Positions 23,209 to 41,019 of a stretch of DNA of 64,000 nt are shown here, piece after piece; within the stretch, counting starts at the first letter, position 1; every line of letters begins with the position of its first letter. Below the pieces are notes generated by a model. It did not search any database. It saw nothing but the letters and a program-made list of their open reading frames with translations, and was not told the DNA's origin. Source of the stretch: Toxorhynchites rutilus septentrionalis. Taxonomy: Eukaryota; Arthropoda; Insecta; Diptera; Culicidae. Made by a program: the position numbers and the translations under genes. The stretch spans positions 248,691,307 to 248,755,306 of the forward strand of contig NC_073746.1 in assembly GCF_029784135.1 (NCBI RefSeq), given 5' to 3'.

Positions 23209-25883
23209 TTTTTTTTATTAAATCGTTTATTTTTACAGGCTCAGTTACATAAGTTTAAAGGAGCCAAACTCCTATCTGTATAGTTACAAGTATACATAAA
23301 CATTTTTTATTAATTCTAATGTTAATGAAGTAGAGAACCGATTACTCGCGGCTTGCTCGAGTTTAGAAGGGTGACATTTTGTTTCAGGAAAAGGATGGGA
23401 TATAAGGATATGTTGACAATGTTCACACTCACATTCGCACTCACATTCATCATACTCAATTCTTAAGCCTATCTTATATCTAACATGTATTTACATTTCA
23501 CCTTATTCTATTGTTAGTAAGAAGGGATTTGATTTCTCGCGAAGGAAAAGGAAAAGGAGAATATAAGGATATAAGGACAATCACACACGAAGATCGATAG
23601 CTTTTAGGAAGACATATATTTGGGACATGTAATCAAGGTCTAACCGAGCCAACACATCTCTCACCGGCACATTGGGCTGCCTTTCTCTAGCCCGAAGAGA
23701 GTTTTCTAAATTCGATCTGGCAACAAGATACTCCTCGCACGACCAAACAACGTGTTCGATGTCGTGGTAACCTTGGCCATAAGCACAGATATTGCCATCG
23801 GCAAGATTAAAACGAAAGAGTAGCGCGTCTAACGAACAGTGATTGGTCATGAGTCGAGAGAAGGTGCGAATAAAGTCCCGACTTAAGTCCAGACTTTTGA
23901 ACCATGGTTTGAGGCTAACCTTAGGGATAATCGAGTGAAGCCACCGACCCAATTCATCTTCGTTCCACTTACGTTGCCAGTTAGCGATGGTATTTTTACG
24001 GACTAAAGAATAAAATTCATTGAAAGCGATTTGACGCTGATAAATATCGCCTTCAATTGCACCTACCTTTGCTAATGAGTCAGCCCTCTCATTACCCGGA
24101 ATTGAGCAATGAGAAGGGACCCAGACAAAGGTAATGACATAACAGCGTCTGGTTAAAGCACTCAAATTTTCTCGTATTCTCTCAAGGAAGTACGGCGAGT
24201 GCTTTTCCGGCATCACTGAACGGATAGCTTCGACAGAGCTAAGACTATCCGTTACAATGTAATAGTGTTCAACAGGTCGTGAGGCGACGCTGTCCAGCGC
24301 CCAATGTATTCCTGCCAATTCAGCAATATACACAGAGCAAGGATTCTGAAGACTGTGGGAGGTGCTAAAAATTTCGTTGAACACTCCAAATCCTGTGGAC
24401 TCATTCATAGAGGACCCATCAGTAAAGTACATATTATCACAATTGACACGCCCATACTTTGCATTGAAGATCGTAGGAACGATCCCCGATCGATGATAAT
24501 CTGGAATTCCATAGATTTTCTCCTTCATGAACAGATCAAAATGTACAGAGGAATTGATGTAGTCAGGAAAACAAACACGGTTGGGAGTATACGAAGAAGG
24601 ATCAACCTGCTCGATAAGCTGCTCAAAATTTCCGATCACCAATGGGTTCATAACCTTACACCGGATGAGGAACCGAAGAGATAATAAATTGAAGCGATCT
24701 TTTAGTGGGAGTAGGCCTGCCAAAACCTCGAGACTCATGGTATGCGTTGAGGGCATACATCCCAACGCAATACGGAGACAAAGATACTGAATTCGCTCGA
24801 GTTTAATGAGATGTGTTTTGGCAGCTGATTGAAAACAGAAACTGCCATACTCCATCACTGAGAGAATAGTTGTTCGATACAACATTATAAGATCTTCGGG
24901 ATGGGCTCCCCACCAGGTGCCGGTAATTGTACGGAGAAAGTTTATTCTTTGTTGGCATTTTTTACTCAGATACCTAATATGGGCCCCCCAAGTACATTTG
25001 GAGTCGAACCAGACCCCAAGATACTTGAATGACATAGCATGAGTGATCGGTTTACCCAAAAGTTGAAGCTTTGGTTTTGCTGGTCTATGCTTCCTAGAAA
25101 AAACCACCATCTCTGTTTTCTCCGTGGAGAATTCGATCCCTAGCCCAATGGCCCAGGTTGAAAAATTGTTCAAAGTATCTTGTAAGGGTCCTTGCAGGTC
25201 GGATTCGTTTGATCCTACGACAGACACCACTCCGTCATCTGCAAGTTGTCTTAGGCTGCAATTTTGTGTAAGACAATTGTCGATGTCGCTTACATAGGAG
25301 TTGTACAAAAGGGGGCTTAAACATGAGCCCTGGGGGAGGCCCATGTAGGAGACCCGATTTACTGTCGAATCCCCGTGAGAAAAGTTCAACTGTTTCTCAC
25401 AAAGCAAGTTATATAACATATTATTCAACAGAGGCGGCAGACTCCGAGAGTGTAATTTGTCTGACAAAACCTCTATTGAAACAGAATCAAAGGCCCCCTT
25501 TATGTCCAAGAATACTGAAGCTATTTGTTTTTTTTCGGCGTAAGCCATTTGAATTTCTGAAGAAAGCAACGCAAGACAATCATTCGTCCCCTTGCCCCTG
25601 CGGAACCCATATTGTGTATCTGAGAGTAGGCCATTCGTTTCAACCCATCGATCAAGGCGAAACAAGATCATTTTCTCCAACAATTTCCGTATACAAGACA
25701 GCATTGCTATTGGGCGGTACAAATTGAAGTCGGACGCGGGTTTTCCGGGTTTTTGAATAGCTATAATTCGCACTTGTCTCCAATCATCTGGAACAATATT
25801 ATGCTCCAGAAACCGATTGAATAAATTCAACAAGCGATGTTTCGCCACATCAGGGAGGTTTTTTAACAAGTTGAACTTAATTC
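23209..25883 (-). mobile_element. 5'-truncated non-LTR retrotransposon (RT plus RNase H, I/LOA-like), 12-bp target duplication
   Basis: The insertion is flanked by ATTGAACCGTAT at 23197-23208 and 25884-25895. The minus-strand end at 23209 is A-rich (a run of A after AATAAACGATTTAATAAA), as expected for a target-primed 3' end, and the 5' end is cut inside the reverse transcriptase domain. The 3' untranslated part 23209-23580 contains a degenerate GAGTGTGA minisatellite and also occurs at 38098-38460. The host sequence is the pogo-like remnant. Confidence 0.92.
23581..25883 (-). CDS. reverse transcriptase / RNase H polyprotein, 5' truncated but uninterrupted
   Basis: The frame is open from the truncation junction (25883) to the stop at 23581, about 766 codons, with no internal stop. 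RT motifs include RPIAMLSCIRKLLEKMI, YGFRRGKGTNDCL, VFLDIKGAFDSVS, GLPQGSCLSPLLYN and the active site QLADDGVVSV (Leu-Ala-Asp-Asp rather than the usual Tyr/Phe). An RNase H domain follows: YFTDGSS, AELAGIHWAL, TDSLSSVEAI and WVPSHCSIPGNERAD. The C-terminus has a CAYGQGYHDIEHVVWSC zinc-knuckle-like stretch. RT plus a C-terminal RNase H is typical of I, LOA and R1-like lineages; I do not fix the clade. Being truncated, it could not retrotranspose alone. Confidence 0.93.
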
Positions 25884-26759
25884 ATTGAACCGTATGTAAC
25901 TAATGTAAAAAAACTTTGGTAAAATTCGACAGGTGGAAGGAAACGGTAGCATGAACACAACAAGCACTTTGATTGTTAAAAAATGTGAGTTTTCCAATCG
26001 TGGTTTTAAGGTTTTTCCCGCTGATTAAACAAACTTTTCGTGTATTGCAGTAAAGTTCTGTTCGCCTACAAAAAAGGAACAATTTGATGCAGCGAAACTG
26101 TAAGTTTAATAACAATAAATGAAATAAATTGCATTTTAATTTTTGCATGTTGTGTTGGTGAATTGGTCTTACAGGATTGAGGCTTTTGTTTGATCTAATT
26201 GATTCCAGATGTCACGGAATTACAAAACGAGGATGGGCAGACAACGTCGGAAGAAGGAGGAGTTTGAAATAGCAACGCAGGCTATCAAGATCAGATTTTC
26301 TTTGACCAAGCATCGAAAGGGTTTGAAAATGCTCGAACAACAGTGAAAAGATTCATGCAGAATTCGAGATGGTGTCAATCCAATTTTTCTGGTCTGGAAT
26401 CTGGCCAAGACACCTGGTATCGATCCCAAAATACTGTTACTGATTGTAACATTATCCCAAAGTACTTTACATAAACATCAGTATGTTTTTTCGATGAAAC
26501 ACACACTGGACCAACTCACCCCACAGGCGGTCCAAATCACCCCGCATCAAATTTTAATGTCCAAAAATCATCTCTTTTATTTCATGATATATTTGGTAGT
26601 TTGAAGCTTGATATAATGATTAAACATTATTGATTGAGAGAATACAAGTGTAGCTCAGTATACAATGTGACATTTTTTATTTAGACCGTATTGGTTTGGA
26701 AATATTAGGCGATTTACTTAGGTGGTCTAAATTCCCCCCTTTTCCCCTGCATTTAATTA

Positions 26760-28049
26760 TTAGGCTGTCAAAAAAGTCCAGCGGTATTTCCGCGAGGTGT
26801 CGTTGTAAGCGCGTAGTTCTAGTTGTATTCATTGTATCGAGTCATACTATAGCTTGTTGGAAAGGTATTTTTGCGGACTATTGTATATAGTCCTTGACAG
26901 TGTTTTGTTTGGTTAAGTCGTTCGTGAGTTATAGTGTCGCAAATATGGAGCAAAATAAAGAGAAAATCCGACATATTTTACAGTACTACTATGACAAAGG
27001 CAAATATGCATCTCAAACTGCCAATAAAATTTGTGCAGTTTATGGACCCGATACAGTTTCCATTTCCATCGCACAATGATGGTTTCAACGTTTTTGTTCT
27101 GGTGTAAAGGTCGTCGAAGATGCGCCACGCTCCGGAAGGCCTGTCGTCGAAAATTGCGACAAAATCGCTGAATTAGCCGAGAAAGACCGGCATGGTAGCA
27201 GCCGTAGCATAGGCCAAGAGCTAGGGATAAGTCATCAAACTGTTATTAACCATTTGAAGAAGCTTGGATTCACAAAGAAGCTCGATGTATTGGTGCCACA
27301 CACGTTGACGCAAAAAAAAAACATCTTTGACCGTATCGACGCATGTGAATCGCTGCTGAATCGCAACAAAATCGACCCTTTTCTGAAGCGGATGGTGACT
27401 GGCGATGAAAAGTGGGTCACTTACGACAACGTGAAGCGCAAACGGTCGTGGTCGAAGCCCTCTGAAGCGGCTCAGACAGTGGCCAAGCCCTCATTAACGG
27501 TCAGGAAGGTTCTGCTGTGTGTTTGGTGGGATTGTCAAGGAATAATCTATTATGAGCTGCTTCCCTATGGCCAAACGCTCAATTCGGACCTGTACTGCCA
27601 ACAACTGGACCGCTTGAAGGTAGCTCTCATGAAGAAGAGCCCGTCTTTGATAAACAGAGGCCGCATTGTCTTCCATCAGGACAACGTCAGACCACACACT
27701 TCTTTGGTGACGCGCCAGAAGGTCCGGGAGCTCGGATGGGAGGTTCTTTTGCATCCGCCGTATAGTCCGGACCTTGCACCAAGTAACTACCACCTGTTTT
27801 TGTCCATGGCGAACGAGCTAGGTAGTCAGAAGTTAGCCACAAAAGAGGCCTGTGAAAATTGGCTATCCGAGTTTTTTGCCAATAAGGAAGCGAGCTTCTA
27901 TAACAGGGGTATTATGAAGTTGGCATCTCGTTGGGAACAAGTCATCGAACAAAACGGCGCATATTTGACTTAAAACAGATGATTGTAACTAATTTTATGA
28001 ACAAATGAAAATTCAAAAAAAATACTGCAGGACTTTTTTGACAGCCTAA
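26760..28049 (+). mobile_element. mariner element, nearly full length (1290 bp), copy M2
   Basis: The element is bounded by inverted termini beginning TTAGGCTGTCAAAAAAGTC and ending in the reverse complement, with TA on both sides (26758-26759 and 28050-28051). It carries one transposase-length reading frame (26945-27973) with one stop. It is very close in sequence to the copy at 36809-38095 and to the fragment at 12987-13930, which suggests recent activity of one family. It sits just inside the right part of the apparent hAT-like shell. Confidence 0.95.
26945..27973 (+). pseudogene. mariner transposase pseudogene of M2 (nonsense codon 45; third catalytic Asp changed to Asn)
   Basis: The frame is 342 codons plus stop, the usual mariner length. 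Codon 45 is TGA (27077-27079) where the sister copy has CGA, a C-to-T change at a CpG. The first catalytic Asp (VTGDEKW) and second (HQDN) are present. The third, in the position 34 residues later, reads PSNYHLF where the sister copies read PSDYHLF, so the D,D34D triad is broken. The WVPH linker motif reads LVPH. The copy therefore looks dead in three independent ways, although most of the frame is open. Confidence 0.92.
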
Positions 28050-28395
28050 TATTAACTTTTTAAACCAGAAAAATTCAAAAATAACAAACAGCACGAGGTG
28101 TATACTCAATTTTGAGATTGGCTGTATATTTCCCAGCGCTGTTTACCCTTCTAAAGGACTAAGTTCAACTACAGGCACCTACACCTACCAACAGAGAGTC
28201 AAACTAGTCAAATACAATTTATTTTGGTATCGTGAACTTTCTAATTACTGCGATAATCAAAATTCTAATTGACGGAATTTATTTTTTTCCAGATTTGTGA
28301 CGAAATTCCCTGATATTCCCTGATTTTCCCTGACACTGTTTGAATTCCCTGATATTCCCTGATTTTCAAAGATTTCCCAGGTAGTCGACACCCTG

Positions 28396-28598
28396 GAAAA
28401 CTTCTTCAATGTGGGTATTGGATCAAAAGGCTTCAACAGCGGGAACCGAATATCCTATTCCGATGCTATTCTGGAATCGAAGATTATGACTTCCGGTTCA
28501 TTGAAAACAACGTTAAAATGCCGGAAATGGAGTTAGTGGAGTTAAGTTAGACAAAGAAAGTGTTAGAAACGACGAACACACAGAAGCAAATACATGCT
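28396..28598. other. No gene recognised
   Basis: Short flank right of the hAT-like end. GACTTCCGGTT occurs here (28489) as well as left of the shell (20882), but orientation and context do not prove a duplication. Confidence 0.4.
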
Positions 28599-28602
28599 TT
28601 AA

Positions 28603-28896
28603 CACGTTGACGCCGCTGACGGCGGATGGGAATCACTCAAAGGCGTCTAATAACACAACTCATAGTCCGTGTTGTCAGAGTCAATCTTGAAGTCGCCCAT
28701 GTAGAGTTTATATCACCTTTAGGGAATCTTAACCACGATGTAGTAGTTCTCTTTTCTCTGGAACTCGGCGTGTTGCTTTGGACGATAGGAAGGTTGCGTG
28801 TCCTGAATTTTGCAACGATCAACCTCTCGTTTACAGGCTCCCCACCGACTCCACGGTGATGTTGCGCGTCATCTCGTATGGCAGAGTATATGTAGT
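28603..28896. mobile_element. possible TTAA-flanked MITE, one end visible
   Basis: TTAA at 28599-28602 is followed by CACGTTGACGCCGCTGACGG. The same terminus, inverted, closes a repeat at 920 (GGCAGTCAACGTG then TTAA 921-924). No matching right end is seen before repeat B starts at 28897, so it may be truncated. Confidence 0.45.
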
Positions 28897-29089
28897 ACTA
28901 GCTGACCCGGCAAACTTCGTCCCGTCAAAAATTTGTTTTTTGTTATCAATACCTTCAAACATTCAAGTTTTCTTACTAAGCGCAGTTCATGAGTCCAATC
29001 GCAGAACTGTTCTTTGATTGATCTTCTAATCGACCCCGTTGAATTTACCTTTTACTAAAAAAATCCTAGTACTTCTACCAGAACTCATC

Positions 29090-29657
29090 TGTTCAGGCGC
29101 AGGCGCAACCCGTCAAAATAAATTGCAAATTATCACTCGCTAGAAAACTTAAACTCTTAGAAGTAGTTCAAAGATGAACTGCTCGTGATAATTTCGGTGA
29201 AACTCTGGATTTTTGCGTTGGAAGGAAGAACGAATGGTGTCTTGGTTAACAAATTGTATTTTTTATTCTCTGTGTTGGAAGGAATCACACCATTGCGTTA
29301 ACACATGGAATAGCTGCACCGTCAGAGGACTGTACTTTCTGCTTCTGCATTCTTCTCCTGCTGTTGCTGCTGTTGTTGTTGTTCCTGCTGCTGCTTATTG
29401 CGCAGTGGTTGATGTAAACCTGGTTACTGCTTGGTGGTGGAAAGAAAACTGCACGATGATTGCCGAATACTGCACTTAACTGCTCGGTAACAGTCATAAT
29501 ACTGGACGATGGTTATCAAAACACTGTTCGGTGGTCGGTGGAATACTAGATGTCGTGCTCGCCACTTTTATAGCGGATTGCATTGTTGCGCATTTTCGGT
29601 GGGCGTGGTTTCGTTTGCTAAAATTTTGTTCGGCACTCGGAGCGTCGGGCGTGAACA
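29090..29657 (-). mobile_element. solo LTR (568 bp), 5-bp target duplication TCATC
   Basis: The insert starts TGTTCAGG and ends GTGAACA, an imperfect TG..CA inverted end pair, with TCATC at 29085-29089 and 29658-29662. Removing it restores ACTCATCATT-TAATATCAG, as found in the uninterrupted relatives at 12400 and 20640. On the minus strand a CTATAAAAG box (29573-29565) and AATAAA (29267-29262) are in the order expected for an LTR promoter and poly(A) site. A CAG/CTG-rich stretch lies at 29350-29400. No internal retrotransposon sequence is present. The 5-bp duplication would suit a BEL/Pao or Ty3-like parent. Confidence 0.85.
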
Positions 29658-30663
29658 TCATCATTATAATATCAGATTATTTCCAGACACAATTCTCGTT
29701 CAAGATTTTTCAACCACTTGCAAATAACATGTTTCTCCGTTACATAGAATAAATGTTTGACACAGAAAATATGATAGAAGAAAGACAGACCCCTTCCCTC
29801 TTCCCCCTTAGAGAGGGGAGAGGAGTGTCTATTCACCATAGAAACGTTTCGTGCCCCCTAAAATCTTCACATGCCAAATTTGGCTCCATTTGCTTGATTG
29901 GTTTTCGAGTTATGCAGAAATTTGTTTTTCATTTGTATGACAGCCCACTCTAACAGAGGGAGGAGGAGTGTCGAGCCACCATAGAAACATTGATTGCATC
30001 CTAAAACCTCCACATGCCAAATTTGGTTTTGTTTGCTTGAATAATTCTCGAGTAATGCAGAAATTTGTGTTTCATTTGTATGGCAGCCCCCCTTTAGAAA
30101 GGTGGGTGGAGTGTCTAACCACCATAGAAACATTTAGTACACCCTAAAACTTTCATATGCCAAATTTCGTTTCATTTGCTTGAATAATTCCCGAGTTATA
30201 CAGAAATTTGTGTTTCATTTGCATGGCAGCCCCCCCCCCCCCCCCTTAGAGAGGGGGTGGAGTGTTTAACCACCATAGAAACATTTATTACACCCTAAAA
30301 CCTTCACATGCCAAATTTGATTTGGTTTGCTTGATTAATTCTCGAGTTATGTAGAAATTTGTGTTTCATTTGTATGGCAGCCCCCCCTTAAAGAGGGGGT
30401 GGAGTGTCTAACCGCCGTAAAAACATTTATTGCACCCTTAAACCTCCACATGCCAAATTTGGTTTCATTTGCTTGTTTAACTCTCGAATAATGAAGAAAT
30501 TTGTGTTTCATTTGTATGACAGCCCCCCCTTAGAGAGGGGGAAGGGTCTGGAAATATCATAAGAACCTTCCCCGACACCGACCCCCCCCCCCCTACATAC
30601 CAATTTTCATGTCGATCGGTTCAGTAGTTTCCGAGTCCATAAAAATCAGACAGACAGAAATCC

Positions 30664-30668
<5 letters not shown>

Positions 30669-30760
<92 letters not shown>

Positions 30761-30785
30761 TAGAAGAAGATAGATAGATAGATAG
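30669..30785. repeat. (TA)n then (GATA)n microsatellite
   Basis: About 90 bp of alternating TA then GATAGAAGAAGATAGATAG. It is the tail of the repeat B copy that starts at 28897. Confidence 0.95.
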
Positions 30786-32161
30786 ATCAACCTGACCCGA
30801 AGGTAGTCTACGTTCGCTATAGTTGGGCCAACAGACTTCACTAAGCCTCAGGATTTCGAACTGTGAAATTGAATTGAAGATTTTTTTTTTTCAAGGTGAG
30901 TTTTCAAGTGGGAGTATTTGCTATAATTTCGCGGAGCACAAATTTCCCGCGGAGCACCATTTGAAAACCCCTGAGCTAGATTACTGTGCTGCACCGGGGT
31001 TAAAACATTTAATGTACCAGTTCGTGTCCGTTTGTTTCTCGGTTTTCGTAATACGTTTGTTTAGGACATGTTCTTTCAGAAGATAAAAAAACAACGAATT
31101 GTTTTGAAGAAAAATCTTCATACTTATTCCATAACTTTGTGGCTAACGATGTTTCCTGCTATAATTTATCCGCATAATATTCGCGACTGTGAAGTGATGA
31201 GTTTCGTCCAGAGAAAGCGAACTTATGATGACGATCCTATCTTTTCATTGTTTTCATTCCTCGAATGTGTTTGTGTGTGCTTGCTAAATGAACGATTGTG
31301 AATATCAAGGTTTCTATGCGAGAGTACCATAATGTGTTTTTAGATGTATTTCAATTTGTTGTAGGATGCTAAATGTGACCTATCCACATGCATGAATGAA
31401 GTATCAAGTGAAAGAAAGCACTCGATCGATGTACAAAGCTGAGCATAAAGTGCTCATTCTTTCAAGCTCATTGAATCAAAATTTGTGTCAACTGTATCTG
31501 TTATGTTTGAACAGATCAGCGTATGAATATAAATATGTCACACTTTATGGTTCGCGAAGTATATATATTAATTGCTGTATATTCAATTAAATTTAGCGAA
31601 TTATCATACGAAGAGAATGTTTACGTTACGAAAAAAAATCTTCCTTTTGAATGAATGAGTCGTGTTCCGCGCGATTTTGCTAAGAATGTGTTTTCGATTT
31701 CATATTGTTATTGTTTTTGTTGCTTTTAGACCGCAGTGGGTGTAACTATTCGGGTTATCACGCTTATCACGTATATCATAAGTATTTAACGACCTCTAAT
31801 ACCGGTGGCCGCTCAAGTGACGTCCTCGTTGGAAAAATAAGTTAAAAAGTTATTATGCATTCCCAGTTTAATGTTTTCCTGTCATATTCGGTTGTATTTT
31901 GGTGTCCTTCTCTTCACCGTAGTAATTGATGTTTTACAATTGGATGAATGTTCGTTTTTTTCTTCTTCCGAGTGACTCTGCTGTGTCATACATTGCTGTT
32001 TGTGTATTCTATAGCGTGTAATCACAATTTTGTCGTTTCCCTTTCACAATTTTTCTTCTTCTGTTTTGTCCCCTTCCGTCTGTTCTACATAGTAAATATT
32101 ATAGTTATTATTTAGTATGTTATATAAAAAAGTTACAATAATTAATAGAACTATTACAAGG
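30786..32161 (-). other. Rab8 3' flank, probable long 3' untranslated region
   Basis: No repeat or ORF recognised. On the minus strand the only poly(A)-like hexamers seen are ATTAAA variants (31867-31872 and around 31005). Confidence 0.45.
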
Positions 32162-39676
<7,515 letters not shown>

Positions 39677-40560
39677 TATTTTCCTACGACAGGTTTTTTT
39701 TATATGTTACTTCGAACCTAGCCTTTTTGCCCCGGGTCAGATGGATGGATGGATGGATGATTTTGTTTCGTTTTCCTCTTTGTTGCCTCTCGCTTACTCC
39801 TACAGGCTCCGCCAGACACAACCCTACTTTTAATTTTTCGTTTTTTTCTCAGGATTGTCTTCCTCTCGGCAGGAATTCTTTGATTTTCAAAGATCAGTAA
39901 TCCAATACGACACACATTTGAGACAAATATCCAACGGCAAGCTGCTGGCAGAATTAGGAACGAATCGGAAATAGATAGTTATTAGCAGCGAAAAACTTCC
40001 TAGCACACGAAATCGAAAAAATAAAACACCAGACACATACACTAGGGCCAAGACGACAACAGAGTATGCCAATGTTTTACCTTTCTATTTCTCCAATGAG
40101 CGATGATTGGTTCCTCCTCGCTCAGATTTGACGTTTACCCGTTCCAGCCGTCAACGACTATCGCCAAGAGATGTGCAAAAAAAATGTTTGTGGTGAGTAT
40201 CTAGGAGAAGTGACAGCTGACGCGTGTACAAGAAATGGCTGCGTACTCTTTCGCCACGCTTCCGTATATCCCATTATTCTGCACCGCAAGTGGCACAAGA
40301 TAGCAAAGTCATAGGCAGCGGACTTGCTTCATAACCACTGTCCTTTATTCTAAACGATGAATGGCGTGAGATGGCTTGAGTTAAGGTATGCCCGAAGCCG
40401 AATGGCGTCACTGTAAATCTACATTTGTAGTCGAATGCGCTTTTTTAACAGACTTGATTGATAACAGAATTAAAATACGATACGGTTGAACTGCCTTTGA
40501 GTGACATGCTTATCGTGAGAAAACAGCTTTATATTTTCAATGTAAACATTTATTTTATGA
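39677..40560 (-). promoter_or_regulatory. Rab8 5' untranslated and promoter region
   Basis: AACCTGTCGTAG just before the start codon resembles a splice acceptor, suggesting a noncoding first exon further right, possibly near 39900-40070. The (GGAT)n run lies here. No TATA box with a clear initiator was found. Confidence 0.4.
39737..39761. repeat. (GGAT)n microsatellite in the Rab8 5' region
   Basis: ATGGATGGATGGATGGATGA, about five units, 60-80 bp upstream of the Rab8 start codon on the template strand and probably within its leader or first intron. Confidence 0.85.
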
Positions 40561-40562
40561 GT

Positions 40563-40678
40563 ACAGTAGAACCCAGATTATCCGCAGAATTGTCTGGCAA
40601 GATCTTCGCGGAAAATCGCGGCTATTGCCTAAATCTGAGGTACATCCTACAGATAATGGAGCTTCTATTGTTGTGGCT
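40563..40678. mobile_element. Short Tigger-like MITE derivative
   Basis: CAGTAGAACCCAGATTATCC near 40565 and a degraded opposite end AGATAATGGAGCTTCTATTG near 40660 frame about 110 bp. Internal GCGGAAAATCGCGG text matches the 12543-12867 element. It lies upstream of Rab8. Confidence 0.65.
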
Positions 40679-41019
40679 TACGTCGGTAGAAGAAGATTCC
40701 TAAACATCTCATTCCCACGTTCTGATCTTCAGTAAGAACACGAAGACGTATCGAAGTGTATTTCCCACCCTCTCTAAATTAATTGATTCACTCCTTGTAA
40801 ATTCAGCAGTGCTCTCGCATCTCTTTTCATTAATGGAGTGTCCAAGATTCAACATAACTCAACCTAAATTTCGTCGAAGACTCCGAACGGACGGAACACA
40901 TAGAATGTATAGACAAGATTTGTTCATGTATTTTAAACGCCTTTATTACATTTAATATCAAATCTTTAGCTGTCTAATTATATTCATCTTATCTCTCACA
41001 GAAATGTTCGACGTTTATA

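Larger units (their letters stand above)
23096..26640 (+). mobile_element. pogo-like DNA transposon remnant, split by a non-LTR insertion
   Basis: Near 23099-23144 two GGGGTGA-TTGGAC motifs occur (GGGGTGAGTTGGACA and GGGGTGATTTGGACC). Near 26510-26550 the same two motifs occur in inverted orientation. Between them a short open frame 26209-26346 begins MSRNYKTRMGRQRRKKEEFE, similar in style to the psq-type DNA-binding start of pogo/jerky-like transposases, and then stops. The 23209-25883 retrotransposon lies inside. The exact termini are uncertain; the motif order differs between the ends, so these may be subterminal repeats. Confidence 0.5.
20934..28395. mobile_element. Apparent hAT-like shell with ends CAGGGTGTCGA, holding nested elements
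   Basis: CAGGGTGTCGA at 20934 and its reverse complement ending at 28395 are each followed inward by CCTGATATTC-CTGATTTTC-type repeats. Such CAGGG-type ends are usual for hAT elements. No hAT transposase was recognised. No clean 8-bp duplication is seen (TGGAAAAT on the left; TGGAAAAC if offset by two bases on the right). Between the ends lie the Tc1 remnant, the pogo-like remnant with its non-LTR insertion, and mariner M2. The two ends could also come from two separate short elements. Confidence 0.45.
28897..30785 (+). repeat. Modular interspersed repeat B, longest copy, split by a solo LTR
   Basis: The head ACTAGCTGACCCGGC starts at 28897. After the LTR insertion come about five tandem units of roughly 175 bp (29870-30560). 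Each contains AAATTTGGCATGTGGAGG-like text, TTTCTATGGTGG and a C-rich then G-rich CCCCTCTCT/GAGAGGGG hairpin. It ends in a conserved GTCGATCGGTTCAGTAGTTT block, CAGACAGACAGAAATCC, about 90 bp of (TA)n and GATA repeats (30669-30785). Confidence 0.78.

Noticed and set aside
24304..25727. Plus-strand ORFs of 126 and 134 codons
   Set aside because: They are antisense to the long RT/RNase H frame and have no independent support.
29213..29479. 88-codon plus-strand ORF with Ala/Val-rich low-complexity run
   Set aside because: It lies inside the solo LTR and comes from its CTG/GTT trinucleotide stretch; no start context or homology.
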